Shown here: piece by piece, positions 22,672 to 30,541 of the stretch
How the letters are laid out: each line of letters begins with the position of its first letter
How positions within the stretch are numbered: the first letter of the stretch is position 1
Notes under the pieces: model-generated
Databases searched by the model: none
Seen by the model: only the letters and a program-made list of their open reading frames with translations
Told to the model about the DNA's origin: nothing
Source of the DNA: an uncultured Selenomonadales bacterium
GTDB taxonomy: Bacteria; Bacillota; Negativicutes; Selenomonadales; Selenomonadaceae
Assembly (NCBI GenBank): GCA_937877655.1
Contig: CALFJC010000048.1
Coordinates: 1-34,628 of the forward strand
Direction of reading: 5' to 3'
DNA length: 34,628 nt
Made by a program: the position numbers and the translations under genes

Positions 22672-24180
22672 ATGAACTTGCTGAATTGCATTTGCATTCT
22701 TATTGTATCGCTGATCTTATTTTTTTTGGGCGGATGGCTGATACCCATAACCGACCCGACCGAAAGTGTTTACACTCTGACGGCAAAAGAAATGTTGGCG
22801 GCGGACGATTGGTTATCGCCGCGCATTTACGGAGATTTTTGGTTTGACAAGCCGATAATGTTTTACTGGGAACTTTTGATCTCGTATAAAATTTTCGGCG
22901 TAAACGAATTTGCATCAAGATTTTTCCCGGCAGTCTTCGCGACGCTCGGAGTTTTTCTGACATATTTTTTCGGCACAAAACTCTATGAAAAAAAAATCGG
23001 GCTGGCGGCGGCGGTTATGCTCGCAACTTCGCTCGAATATTGGTATTTGGCTCACGCGGTCATAACCGACATGACTCTCCTCGTAATGTTTTCGGTAACC
23101 TTGATGAGTTTTTTTTTGGGCTACCGCGCAGGCAAGCCGCAATTTTATTTAATTTCGTTCGCGGCTTCGGGTGCGGCAGTCTTGACGAAAGGTCCGATAG
23201 GATTTTTTTTGCCCGGACTGATAATTTTAATTTTCTTGGCTTGGCAGGGCGATTTAAGGCATTTGAAAAAAATTTTCCGCCCGAAAAATCTTTTGCTGTT
23301 CGCGGCGATTGTGGCGATTTGGTATTTGCCGATGACTTGGATTCACGGCGCGGAGTTCCTTGAAAATTTTTTGGGCGTCCACAACTTTTTGCGGGCAACC
23401 GTCTCCGAATATCCGAAAACCGACGTTTGGTATTACTATTTGTTGATTTCGGCGATAGGATTTTTTCCTTGGACAATCCCGCTGATTTTTTTTGCGATAA
23501 AAAACTTCCGACGCTTGCCGCCCTTCGACATGCGAGAAAAATTTTTAATCGTTTGGGCGTTGACGGTGATAATTTTTTTCCAACTTTGCGCGACGAAATA
23601 TTTAACCTACACATTGCCCGCGATGCTCCCCGCAATGATTTTTTTCGCAAAATTTTTCGTGCGGCGTTGGGAAGTTTTTATCGGCATTTCGGCGGGCTCG
23701 CTGATAATTTATCCGCTGATAATGTTTTTTATGGCATTGCCGCTGACGGAAGACAATTCTGCGCGGCGCGAGGCGCAAATAATTCTGCCGCTCCTTGACG
23801 AAAAAACTTGCGTGGTAAGTCACGGAAAAGAATATTCGGGCTCATTGGTTTTCTATACCGGCGAAAAAATCTTTCGGCTGGAGACTCAAGCGAACTTTGA
23901 AAAAATTCGTCCGCAAAAAATGAGTTGGACAAGCAAAAATGTTATGCCCTTCATGACTTTTGAGGAATTGCCTGCCGACAAAAAAATTGTGGCGATTGTG
24001 AGTGCCGATTTTGAGAAAAATTTCTTGGAAAATGCGGCGGGAAAATGGAAAGTTATCGGCGAAGTTGAACAGGGCGAACTTGAATCTCTCGCCGAAAAAA
24101 TTTTTTACGGGCGCGAGCGGCGTGAGTTGAAAAGTAAAATTTACATGCGCGGAGGGAAAGTTTATGGCGATAAAAGTTAA
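22672..24180 (+). CDS. GT39/ArnT-like membrane glycosyltransferase
   Basis: 502 residues with about 10-12 transmembrane segments in the N-terminal 370 residues and a soluble C-terminal part. The first periplasmic loop carries the catalytic acidic pattern ITDPTESVYTLTAKEML, then GDFWFDKPIMFYW, both typical of ArnT and other dolichyl- or undecaprenyl-phosphate sugar transferases. Other conserved stretches are SRFFPAVFATLGV, YLAHAVITDMT and AVLTKGPIGFFLPG. It would transfer a lipid-linked sugar, perhaps aminoarabinose, to lipid A or another envelope acceptor. ATG 22672 follows AGGGGAA; an earlier in-frame start at 22627 lies in the hairpin cluster. It overlaps the GNAT gene by 17 bp. Confidence 0.85.
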   Translation: MNLLNCICILIVSLILFFLGGWLIPITDPTESVYTLTAKEMLAADDWLSPRIYGDFWFDKPIMFYWELLISYKIFGVNEFASRFFPAVFATLGVFLTYFFGTKLYEKKIGLAAAVMLATSLEYWYLAHAVITDMTLLVMFSVTLMSFFLGYRAGKPQFYLISFAASGAAVLTKGPIGFFLPGLIILIFLAWQGDLRHLKKIFRPKNLLLFAAIVAIWYLPMTWIHGAEFLENFLGVHNFLRATVSEYPKTDVWYYYLLISAIGFFPWTIPLIFFAIKNFRRLPPFDMREKFLIVWALTVIIFFQLCATKYLTYTLPAMLPAMIFFAKFFVRRWEVFIGISAGSLIIYPLIMFFMALPLTEDNSARREAQIILPLLDEKTCVVSHGKEYSGSLVFYTGEKIFRLETQANFEKIRPQKMSWTSKNVMPFMTFEELPADKKIVAIVSADFEKNFLENAAGKWKVIGEVEQGELESLAEKIFYGRERRELKSKIYMRGGKVYGDKS

Positions 24181-24658
24181 ACCTTATGATTCAAAAAATG
24201 TCGGCGCGGCAATAAAAATTTGGAATGAAATTGTTCGCGAGGGCATTGCTTTTCCGCAAGAAGAAGAACTTGACGAAATTTCCGGCGACGAATTTTTTAA
24301 AGCGCAATCTTTTACGGGTTTAGCCTTCGACGAAGACACGGAAGAGCTTTTGGCGTTGTACATTCTCCATCCAAACAACGTCGGGCGTTGCGGGCACATA
24401 AGCAATGCGAGTTATGCGGTTCGCTCGGACGTTCGCGGGCGTCATATCGGAGAAATTATCGTCAAAGACTGCATTTCTCGTGCCAAATCGCTCGGTTTTC
24501 GCATTTTGCAATTCAATGCGGTTGTCGCAACGAATATTCATGCGCGGCATTTGTACAAAAGATTGGGATTTAAGGAGCTGGGCATAATTCCCGGCGGTTT
24601 TCGTATGCCTGACGGCTCGTTTGAAGATATTGTTCCGCAATTCATTGTCTTGATTTAG
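24164..24658 (+). CDS. GNAT-family N-acetyltransferase
   Basis: 164 residues of the GNAT fold. The acetyl-CoA-binding motif A is visible as AVRSDVRGRHIGEIIVKDC, followed by ARHLYKRLGFKELGIIPGGF, the motif B helix and strand typical of the family. The N-terminus starts MAIKVKPYDSKNVGAAIKIW. GGAGGG stands 7-8 bp before the ATG, inside the end of the upstream GT39 gene. The substrate is unknown; the position in the LPS-core operon allows, but does not prove, an envelope sugar or peptide substrate. Confidence 0.85.
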   Translation: MAIKVKPYDSKNVGAAIKIWNEIVREGIAFPQEEELDEISGDEFFKAQSFTGLAFDEDTEELLALYILHPNNVGRCGHISNASYAVRSDVRGRHIGEIIVKDCISRAKSLGFRILQFNAVVATNIHARHLYKRLGFKELGIIPGGFRMPDGSFEDIVPQFIVLI

Positions 24659-24670
24659 GGGGCGAAGGTT

Positions 24671-25663
24671 TTGCAAGAGCTAATCAACATAACAACCAAG
24701 ATGTCTGACAAAAAAATCTTGGTTATCGGCGACATTGTGGCTGATGTCTACGTTGACGGAAGAATTTCGCGCATTTCTCGTGAGGCACCCGTTTTAATTT
24801 TGGAAAAGGCGGGAGAAAAAGTTGTGGCGGGCGGCGCGGCGAATGTTATTGCCAATGCGGCGACGCTCGGCGCGGAAGTTTACGCTGTCGGAGTTATCGG
24901 CGATGATGCCCGCGCTGAAAATCTCCGAAGTATTTTGAAGGAATTGGATGTTCACATTGAAGGGCTTGTTCGCGATAAATCTCGCCCGACAATTTCCAAA
25001 ACAAGAATAATTGCGGGCGGAAGAGCGACTGTAAGCCAACAAATCGTCAGAATCGACAGCGAAAGCAAAGAACCTCTGTCAAAAAAGGTTGAGGCGGAGC
25101 TTCTTGCCAAGATTGATAAGATTTTGCCGAAGGTCGACGGAATTATTATGAGCGACTACGGCTCCGGCACGATAACCGCCAATGCAAGAAAATTAATCAC
25201 GCGCTTTGCCGGAAAGAAAAAAATTCCAAACATCGTCGATTCGCGTTATAAAATCGGAGATTTTGAGGGCGTCGGCTACGTCAAGCAAAATGATTCCGAA
25301 CTTGGAGCTTTTGTCGGCTATCCTTTAAATGATGTGACCGATTTAATCGGCGCGGGCACAAAACTTTTGACAAAATTGAATGTCGACGGCGTTTTAATCA
25401 CTCGCGGCGAAATGGGCATGAGTTTATTTGAAAGAAACGGCGCGGCGCATCATATTCCCGTCAGCGATATGAGTGAAGTTTATGATGTGTCTGGCGCGGG
25501 CGATACTTGCGTTGCGGCTTTTCTTTTGTCCTTGACGGCAGGCGCGCAACCCGTTCTTGCGGCGAAAATTGCAAATTATGCGGCGGGAATTGCCGTTCGC
25601 AAGCTCGGAACGAGCACTGTAAGCGCAACCGAATTAATTTCTGTGTTGGAGCGTGCAAGATGA
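24671..25663 (+). CDS. hldE1: D-glycero-beta-D-manno-heptose-7-phosphate kinase
   Basis: 330 residues of the PfkB/ribokinase family (the RfaE kinase domain). It phosphorylates C1 of heptose-7-phosphate on the way to ADP-heptose for the LPS inner core. Motifs seen are VIGDIVADVYVDGRISRISR, VAGGAANVIANAATLGAEV, IIMSDYGSGTIT and the catalytic DVSGAGDTCVAAFLLSL. The best start is the TTG at 24671 after GGCGAAGG; an ATG at 24701 is possible. Kinase and adenylyltransferase are separate proteins here, unlike the fused E. coli HldE. The stop overlaps the next start (ATGA). Confidence 0.93.
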   Translation: MQELINITTKMSDKKILVIGDIVADVYVDGRISRISREAPVLILEKAGEKVVAGGAANVIANAATLGAEVYAVGVIGDDARAENLRSILKELDVHIEGLVRDKSRPTISKTRIIAGGRATVSQQIVRIDSESKEPLSKKVEAELLAKIDKILPKVDGIIMSDYGSGTITANARKLITRFAGKKKIPNIVDSRYKIGDFEGVGYVKQNDSELGAFVGYPLNDVTDLIGAGTKLLTKLNVDGVLITRGEMGMSLFERNGAAHHIPVSDMSEVYDVSGAGDTCVAAFLLSLTAGAQPVLAAKIANYAAGIAVRKLGTSTVSATELISVLERAR

Positions 25664-26130
25664 TTATCGACAGAAAAAATTCCGCGCAGTTTTGCGACGA
25701 GTTGCGGCGGAAAAATAAAAAAATCGTCTTCACGAACGGTTGTTTCGATATAATTCACGCGGGACACGTCAGATATTTGACGGCGGCTAAAAATTTCGGC
25801 GACATTTTAATCGTCGGACTCAATACTGATGAATCTGTGCGCCGATTAAAAGGAAATTCCCGCCCGATTAACAATCAAAACGACCGCGCAGAGGTTTTAT
25901 CGGGGCTTAAGGCGGTTGATTATGTAATTTTTTTCGGCGAGGCGACGGCTGAACAATTAATCAGCGAAATTAAGCCCGATATTTACGTAAAAGGCGGCGA
26001 TTATACCTTGAAAACGCTCCCCGAAGCAAAAATTGTGCAAAATTACGGCGGACGCGTCGAATTTATAAATTTGGTTGCGGGAAAATCGACAACCAATTTG
26101 ATTGAAAAAATTTTAACGAGGCTTAAATAG
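25660..26130 (+). CDS. hldE2: D-glycero-beta-D-manno-heptose 1-phosphate adenylyltransferase
   Basis: 156 residues of the cytidylyltransferase-like nucleotidyltransferase superfamily (the RfaE domain II). It makes ADP-D-glycero-D-manno-heptose. The signature TNGCFDIIHAGHVRYL (HxGH) is at residues 25-40, and further conserved parts are VGLNTDESVRRLKG, KPDIYVKGGDYTL and AGKSTTNLIEKI. Its length matches the free-standing family. It is translationally coupled to the kinase gene and is followed after 1 bp by the heptosyltransferase. Confidence 0.95.
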   Translation: MIIDRKNSAQFCDELRRKNKKIVFTNGCFDIIHAGHVRYLTAAKNFGDILIVGLNTDESVRRLKGNSRPINNQNDRAEVLSGLKAVDYVIFFGEATAEQLISEIKPDIYVKGGDYTLKTLPEAKIVQNYGGRVEFINLVAGKSTTNLIEKILTRLK

Positions 26131-26131
26131 T

Positions 26132-27157
26132 ATGGAAGGCTTAAAAAATGTTTTGATTGTAAAATTAAGCGCAATGGGCGACGTGATTCACGCATTGCCC
26201 GTGAGTTATGCGATAAAAGAAACTTTTCCCGACGCAAAATTGACTTGGGTCGTCGAACCGCCGAGTTTTGATCTTTTAAGCATGAATCCATGCGTTGACA
26301 GGATAATTTTGTTCAACAAAAAGAATTTCCGCTCGCTCGGAGGTTTCATGAAGGAATTTTTCCCTTTCAAACACGAATTGCAAGAGGAAAGTTACGACGC
26401 GGTTTTGGATTTGCAGGGATTATTTAAATCGGCGGCGATAGCTTTTTTTGCAAAATCGAATATCAAGCTCGGAATCTGCAATATGCGCGAAATGAGCGAC
26501 AAAATTTCAAAACCCGTCGTCGGAGAGAACGCTGAAGGGCATATTGTCGAAAGATATTTGGATACTGCGCGGGCTGTCGGCTGTGCAGTCAACAAAGTTG
26601 TTTTTCCTATTCAAATTCCCGTCGAACAATCGGAAAAAGCGCGGGCGATAATGGATCATGCGGGACTTCGCGAAGGAAATCCTTTTGTGGCGTTTATTGT
26701 CGGGGCGAATTGGCCAAATAAGCGTTGGAAGACCGATTATTTTGCGGCATTGGGCGATTGGTTTTATCAACTGGCTGTCGTGCCCGTTTTAATCGGCAAC
26801 GGAGACTTGGATGAGCAAAGAGCACAAGAAATCGAGGCAAAAATGGAAATTCCGCCGATAAATCTTGTCAATCGCACGAATATTTATCAACTCGCGCATG
26901 TTTTGAGGAGTTCGCGCTTGATTATCGGCGGCGATACCGGTCCCGTGCACTTGGGCGCGGCACTCGGAGTGCGAACGATTATGTTAATGGGACCGACAAA
27001 CGCGGCTCGCAACGGTCCTTTCGGGCAAATTGAACACGCAATCGAAGTGGAACGCCCTTGCAAAGGTTGTTGGAAGAGATTTTGCCACAAAAAGGAAGAT
27101 TGTCTTGAAAAAATCCCCGTGAGCTTTGTTGAAGAGAAAATTAAGTCAATGGGCTGA
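26132..27157 (+). CDS. GT9 lipopolysaccharide heptosyltransferase
   Basis: 341 residues of glycosyltransferase family 9 (WaaC/WaaF type), transferring L,D- or D,D-heptose from ADP-heptose to the LPS inner core at the inner membrane. The N-terminus carries NVLIVKLSAMGDVIHALPV, and the C-terminal lobe has GGDTGPVHLGAALGV with IMLMGPTNAARNGPF. A short Cys-rich tail follows (RPCKGCWKRFCHKKEDC), a feature of some Negativicute and epsilonproteobacterial homologues. The start is 1 bp after the hldE2 stop, so this ends the ADP-heptose operon. Whether it acts as heptosyltransferase I or II cannot be told. Confidence 0.9.
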   Translation: MEGLKNVLIVKLSAMGDVIHALPVSYAIKETFPDAKLTWVVEPPSFDLLSMNPCVDRIILFNKKNFRSLGGFMKEFFPFKHELQEESYDAVLDLQGLFKSAAIAFFAKSNIKLGICNMREMSDKISKPVVGENAEGHIVERYLDTARAVGCAVNKVVFPIQIPVEQSEKARAIMDHAGLREGNPFVAFIVGANWPNKRWKTDYFAALGDWFYQLAVVPVLIGNGDLDEQRAQEIEAKMEIPPINLVNRTNIYQLAHVLRSSRLIIGGDTGPVHLGAALGVRTIMLMGPTNAARNGPFGQIEHAIEVERPCKGCWKRFCHKKEDCLEKIPVSFVEEKIKSMG

Positions 27158-27158
27158 G

Positions 27159-27209
27159 CCGCTTTAAAAGCGGCGGAACAGTTGTCGCGTTTTGCTAATC
27201 AAAAATTTT
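27159..27209 (+). pseudogene. Tiny 3' tail of an AMP-ligase gene
   Basis: These 51 bp resemble the complement of 15126-15077, the end of the AMP ligase. The first 34 positions match at 31, with an overall match near 42 of 51. The reading is ALKAAEQLSRFANQKF and stop, against ALKAGEQMSRFVD in the intact gene. It starts 1 bp after the heptosyltransferase stop. The rest of the 27158-27322 gap holds a -10 element (TATAAT, 27285-27290) for the next gene and nothing else. Confidence 0.6.
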
Positions 27210-27322
27210 AATGTGTCAGCCGCGCCGTGAGGAAATAAAATCTGTAAGTTGATAAAAATCACTGCGCGGGAAAATTTTTTGCGATATAATCAGTCAAAAT
27301 CATTTGAGAGGAGAAATTTTTA

Positions 27323-27535
27323 ATGAAACTCAGTGCAAGGAATCAGTTGAAGGGCGAAGTTGTCTCGATTGAGGAAGGCGCAGTCAATGCGATTGTCGGA
27401 ATCAAGATTAAGGGCGGCGAAATCATCACTGCGACAATTTCTCTGGCGTCTGTTCGTAATTTGGGCTTGGAAATCGGCAAAGAAGCTTACGCCGTCATCA
27501 AAGCTACGTCAGTTATGGTTGGCATTGACGAATAA
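27323..27535 (+). CDS. Molbindin-like TOBE-domain protein
   Basis: 70 residues, a single Mop/TOBE domain (SARNQLKGEVVSIEEGAVNA, then ATISLASVRNLGLEIGKEAY and VIKATSVMVGID). Such proteins bind molybdate or tungstate oxyanions as small oligomers and buffer the metal in the cytoplasm. The length is that of a single-domain molbindin. GAGAGGAG precedes the ATG, and a -10 TATAAT lies 33 bp upstream. It is monocistronic, with a strong terminator. No molybdate transporter or cofactor gene lies nearby. Confidence 0.9.
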   Translation: MKLSARNQLKGEVVSIEEGAVNAIVGIKIKGGEIITATISLASVRNLGLEIGKEAYAVIKATSVMVGIDE

Positions 27536-27556
27536 AAAACATTTGACTTTAAAAAA

Positions 27557-27593
27557 ATCCTCCCGACCGCGCAGGTTGAGAGGATTTTTTTTT
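27557..27593 (+). terminator. Terminator after the molbindin gene
   Basis: AATCCTC and GAGGATT form the outer stem and ACC/GGT the inner one, with T runs following on the plus strand. Confidence 0.75.
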
Positions 27594-27650
27594 GCGCGGC
27601 TGATAAAATCTGATATAATGGCAAAAATTTTTATGAAGGGAGCTTGCCGC

Positions 27651-29636
27651 TTGAATTTTTTAAAAAGATTTTTCGACGGGTTGCAGCGCGACGCGAGATT
27701 ATTTTTGTTCGTGCTGATATTGCTTGAATTTTATCGCGGGCTGTTCATTTTTTTTATGTCGAATTACATGAGTGAAGAATCGGGGGCTGCGCAAATCGCA
27801 ACGGCAATGTTCACGGGCTTACGGCTGAGTTTGAAGACGGCGGGCGCGATAACTTTGCTCTCATTTGTTTTTGTAACGATAATTGGCTTGAAGGCGCGGT
27901 GGAGATTGTACTTGGGGATATTGACGTCGCTGATTTTTTCGATGCTGTTCATGTTGCGCTTTCCGTACTATCGCGCTTTTCAATCGACATTCGGGCTCGA
28001 AGTCGTTCAAGGGTTCAACGACGACATTTTTTCAATAATCGTCACGATGATTCAAGAGTACGGGATAATTTGGAGATTTTTGGTTGCGCTGATTCTTACA
28101 TTGCTTTGCATTGCGATTTACAGCCGCTTACTTTTGATAAAAACTTTTCCGTTGCCCGTTCTCGAAGACAAAAAGAAAATTTTCCAATTTTCGGCGGGAA
28201 TGGTTGTGGGAATATTTTTATTCGGGTTGTTTGTGAGGTTCGGCGGGAGTTTTACATACGGAAGCGGGATAAATTGGGAAAATGCGGGCGTTACGAACGA
28301 TGTTTTTCTGAATGAATGCATATTGGACGACGCGCAGGCACTTTATCGGGCGCGAGCAATGGCAAAACGCATGGAGGCGGGCGAAATTTCGGGCGTTGAG
28401 CCGGAAAAAATAGCCGAAGCCGCGCAGATTATCGCCGACAACAAAGAAATTACAGAAAAAAACCTTGCGCCGTATCTTGAACGCAAGGCGAAGGGCGAAA
28501 AAATTCAAAAACCGAAGCATATATTCATAATTTTGGGCGAAACTTTCATGCAATGGCCTATGCTCGGCAAATATGACGAACTTTTGGTTGCGGAAGGGAT
28601 AAAATCGTTAATTGCGGAGGAAAATTGTTATTACAGCCGAAATTTCATGCCGAACGGAGATTTTACTTCGACGGCGATAAATGGGCTTGTAACGGGCTTG
28701 CCGGACGTAAATATTCGCGTGAATTATCAAGCGCGGACTTACGACAAGCTTTATTTAACGGCGATGGCTCCGCCGCTGCGAGAACTTGGTTACAACATAG
28801 ATTTTTGGTATGGCGGGATGCCGAGCTGGGATTCAATCGCGAAGATGTCATTTGCGCAAGGTTTTGATAATTTTTACGGCTATCCGGACTTCAACGCGCC
28901 GAAACAGACGACTTGGGGCACGAAAGACGAAAATTTATTCAATGCGTTGTTGAATCACTTGGATGAAGAGCCGCCGACAGTTCATTTGATAATGACGACG
29001 ACGAATCATCCACCTTACAACTTGGATTTGGCGGCTGAAGGTTTTGATGTCAACGCAGAGATAGAAACTCTGAAAAAATTCCCCAACATTGATGACGTTG
29101 AGACATTGGCTGTCGAGTTGGGACATTATTGGTACATGGACGAAGTCATTACGAATTTTGTTCGTGCGGCGAGCGCGAAAGTTCCCGAAAGTCTTTTTAT
29201 CGTGACGAGCGATCATGCAATTCGTTGCGATCCTTCGACGCACCCGACGATTTTTGAACATCAGAGCGTGCCGTTTGTTATGTACGGCGCGGGAATTACG
29301 AAAGAAATTTTGCCGCCCGATGCTGTCGGAGATCACATTTCGATTGTCCCGACGATTATTGAACTGATTGCGCCGAAAGATTTTGCTTATTATTCAATCG
29401 CGCCGAGTCTTTTCGACAGCGACGGCGTAGGTTTTAACAACTCAACTTTTCTGACGGCTTCGGTTGCAGGGCAAATTGATTCGGACGTTATTGAACTTTT
29501 GCCGCACGTTGCTTCCAACGAGCTTGAGGAAGTAAATCTTGCCGACGAACGCGCCCATGCCGAAGAAATTATCGGGGCAATGCGGACGGTCGCTTGGTGG
29601 ATGATCACGAAAGGATTATTTTTCGGCGGAGAATGA
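27651..29636 (+). CDS. LTA-synthase-like membrane sulfatase (phosphoglycerol or phosphoethanolamine transferase type)
   Basis: 661 residues. Four or five transmembrane helices occupy about residues 15-210, then an extracytoplasmic alkaline-phosphatase/sulfatase domain. Metal and catalytic features are ILGETFMQWPML (Glu), NGDFTSTAINGLVTG (nucleophile Thr), TTTNHPPYN (His) and IVTSDHAIRCD (Asp-His). It matches the LtaS/MdoB (OpgB) superfamily, which moves phosphoglycerol or phosphoethanolamine onto envelope glycans or lipids. In a diderm host an LPS or periplasmic-glucan substrate is more likely than lipoteichoic acid. The TTG at 27651 stands 8 bp after GGGAG. The ATG at 27618 overlaps the -10 (TGATATAAT), so it is unlikely to be the start. 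Confidence 0.88.
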   Translation: MNFLKRFFDGLQRDARLFLFVLILLEFYRGLFIFFMSNYMSEESGAAQIATAMFTGLRLSLKTAGAITLLSFVFVTIIGLKARWRLYLGILTSLIFSMLFMLRFPYYRAFQSTFGLEVVQGFNDDIFSIIVTMIQEYGIIWRFLVALILTLLCIAIYSRLLLIKTFPLPVLEDKKKIFQFSAGMVVGIFLFGLFVRFGGSFTYGSGINWENAGVTNDVFLNECILDDAQALYRARAMAKRMEAGEISGVEPEKIAEAAQIIADNKEITEKNLAPYLERKAKGEKIQKPKHIFIILGETFMQWPMLGKYDELLVAEGIKSLIAEENCYYSRNFMPNGDFTSTAINGLVTGLPDVNIRVNYQARTYDKLYLTAMAPPLRELGYNIDFWYGGMPSWDSIAKMSFAQGFDNFYGYPDFNAPKQTTWGTKDENLFNALLNHLDEEPPTVHLIMTTTNHPPYNLDLAAEGFDVNAEIETLKKFPNIDDVETLAVELGHYWYMDEVITNFVRAASAKVPESLFIVTSDHAIRCDPSTHPTIFEHQSVPFVMYGAGITKEILPPDAVGDHISIVPTIIELIAPKDFAYYSIAPSLFDSDGVGFNNSTFLTASVAGQIDSDVIELLPHVASNELEEVNLADERAHAEEIIGAMRTVAWWMITKGLFFGGE

Positions 29637-29658
29637 TTGTGCAAGAAAATTTTATGCC

Positions 29659-29687
29659 TTGAAAAAATTTTCGGCGTGTGATAATAT
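29659..29687 (+). promoter_or_regulatory. Promoter of the candidate antitoxin RNA
   Basis: TTGAAA (29659-29664), a 17-bp spacer and TAATAT (29682-29687). No open reading frame with a ribosome site follows before the terminator at 29775-29798. Confidence 0.6.
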
Positions 29688-29693
29688 TTGCTC

Positions 29694-29798
29694 GGTTAAA
29701 AAAAGACAATTTTAAGGCAGGTTTCGGTAAACGACTCTCTGCCCGTTGATAAAAGCTAAGTGTTGGACGTTAAGAGCCGTGTGACGAACGGCTTTTTT
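29694..29798 (+). ncRNA. Candidate small RNA (possible type I antitoxin)
   Basis: About 105 nt between a promoter and an intrinsic terminator (AGCCGT and ACGGCT around GTGACGA, then six T). Inside, GGCAG (29718 region) can pair with CTGCC around a nested GTTT-CGGT-AAAC hairpin. No protein is encoded. It converges with a tiny membrane-peptide gene on the opposite strand. The spacing suits a tail-to-tail overlap of the two transcripts, as in type I toxin-antitoxin pairs such as txpA/ratA. The 5' end is predicted from the promoter only. Confidence 0.5.
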
Positions 29799-29810
29799 CG
29801 TGCTTGGATT

Positions 29811-29888
29811 TTATTCCAAGTACGTGAGTAATGCCAAGACGGTCTGAATCAAGCTGAGCGTGAGCATCAACCAATCGAATTTATCCAT
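29811..29888 (-). CDS. 25-residue membrane peptide, holin-like type I toxin candidate
   Basis: The ATG at 29888 follows AGGGGGTG by about 6 bp. The peptide opens MDKFDWLMLTLSLIQ and ends VLALLTYLE. It has a short polar start, one hydrophobic helix and a charged end, the layout of the putative holin-like toxin family (TxpA/BsrG-like). At this length sequence similarity is weak, so the assignment rests on peptide layout, the strong ribosome site and the convergent structured RNA. The upstream leader on the minus strand contains GGCAGGTCTAGGTGA, which resembles GGCAGGTTTCGGTAA in the convergent RNA. Confidence 0.6.
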   Translation of the reverse strand: MDKFDWLMLTLSLIQTVLALLTYLE

Positions 29889-29942
29889 GACATCACCCCC
29901 TCTTTTTAAAGAAGAAGCCTCACCTAGACCTGCCGTTTTTTT

Positions 29943-30026
29943 AATTAGGAATGAGGAATGAGGAATTAGAAATTAATAATGAAAGAACGGCATTCATTCC
30001 TAATTCCTAATTCATAATTCCTAATT
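29943..30026. repeat. Inverted repeat of AATTAGGAATGA-type units
   Basis: The left arm (29943-29979) is an array of AATTAGGAATGAGGAATGAG-like units. The right arm (29991-30026) is its imperfect inverse, ending CTAATT. The same unit occurs at 18710-18740 beside the hydratase gene. Downstream, 30031-30080 contains a possible 10-residue frame (GGGAGGG, then ATG 30048, MRNDFLAFNY) of unknown meaning. Nothing else is seen up to the terminator at 30104. Confidence 0.6.
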
Positions 30027-30103
30027 GCATTTGGGAGGGATTTTTTTATGCGTAATGATTTTTTGGCTTTTAATTATTAATTGCCGATTACTCATTACTG
30101 ATT

Positions 30104-30138
30104 AAAAAAGCCCCCGCAAGTAACGAGGGCTCTTTTTT
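30104..30138 (-). terminator. Terminator of the PTS IIA gene
   Basis: AGCCC (30110-30114) pairs with GGGCT (30127-30131). T runs follow on the minus strand, and also on the plus strand. Confidence 0.7.
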
Positions 30139-30156
30139 TATTTTAAAAGTTGAAAA

Positions 30157-30519
30157 TTATTCTTCGGTGTAGAATTGAATCACATTGCCGAAACGAAGGC
30201 GCGGCGGACGAACACCTTTGACGGCGATTTGACCGGGCATGGGAGCCTCGCCGTTGACAACGATTGTGCAATGCCCTTCTTCGCGAAGATTTTTATTGAC
30301 GGCGTCGCCGACTTTGACGACCTCGAACTCGCTCTTGCCGACTTTGAGCTTATCGCCCGCGACAATGTCCGCTGCCAATTCGCCGACGGTGTGTTCAACG
30401 ACCATATCAGCCAACATCGGGCGAATTTTTTCGTTAATGAGAATGAAACTGCTGTTGCTCGTCAAATAAGTCGGAGCGTCTTTACCAATGCTTGTCATCT
30501 TTACTTCGTATTTAACCAT
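30157..30519 (-). CDS. PTS glucitol/sorbitol-type IIA protein, solitary
   Basis: 120 residues of the GutA (SrlB) IIA family. Conserved stretches are VVEHTVGELAADIVAGDKL (His43 is the likely phosphorylated His), VGDAVNKNLREEGHCTIVV and GVRPPRLRFGNVIQFY. In normal operons this IIA accompanies gutE and srlA IIB/IIC genes, which are absent here. A lone copy is more likely a phosphorylation-dependent regulator, or serves a permease encoded elsewhere. ATG 30519 follows AAGGAGG. It has a promoter at 30542-30570 and its own terminator. Confidence 0.88.
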   Translation of the reverse strand: MVKYEVKMTSIGKDAPTYLTSNSSFILINEKIRPMLADMVVEHTVGELAADIVAGDKLKVGKSEFEVVKVGDAVNKNLREEGHCTIVVNGEAPMPGQIAVKGVRPPRLRFGNVIQFYTEE

Positions 30520-30541
30520 TTAAATCAACCTCCTTGCGCGC

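Noticed and set aside
23060..23650. 196-codon open frame on the minus strand
   Set aside because: Shadow of the GT39 gene; Arg/Lys/Ser-rich low-complexity translation typical of antisense frames here.
27360..27650. N-terminal extension of the LTA-synthase-like protein from 27360
   Set aside because: The frame runs antiphase through the molbindin gene, its terminator and the -10 element; the TTG at 27651 has the ribosome site.
29718..29745. tRNA-like fold in the plus-strand RNA
   Set aside because: There is no acceptor stem, T-loop or anticodon arm; the hairpins fit a small regulatory RNA better.
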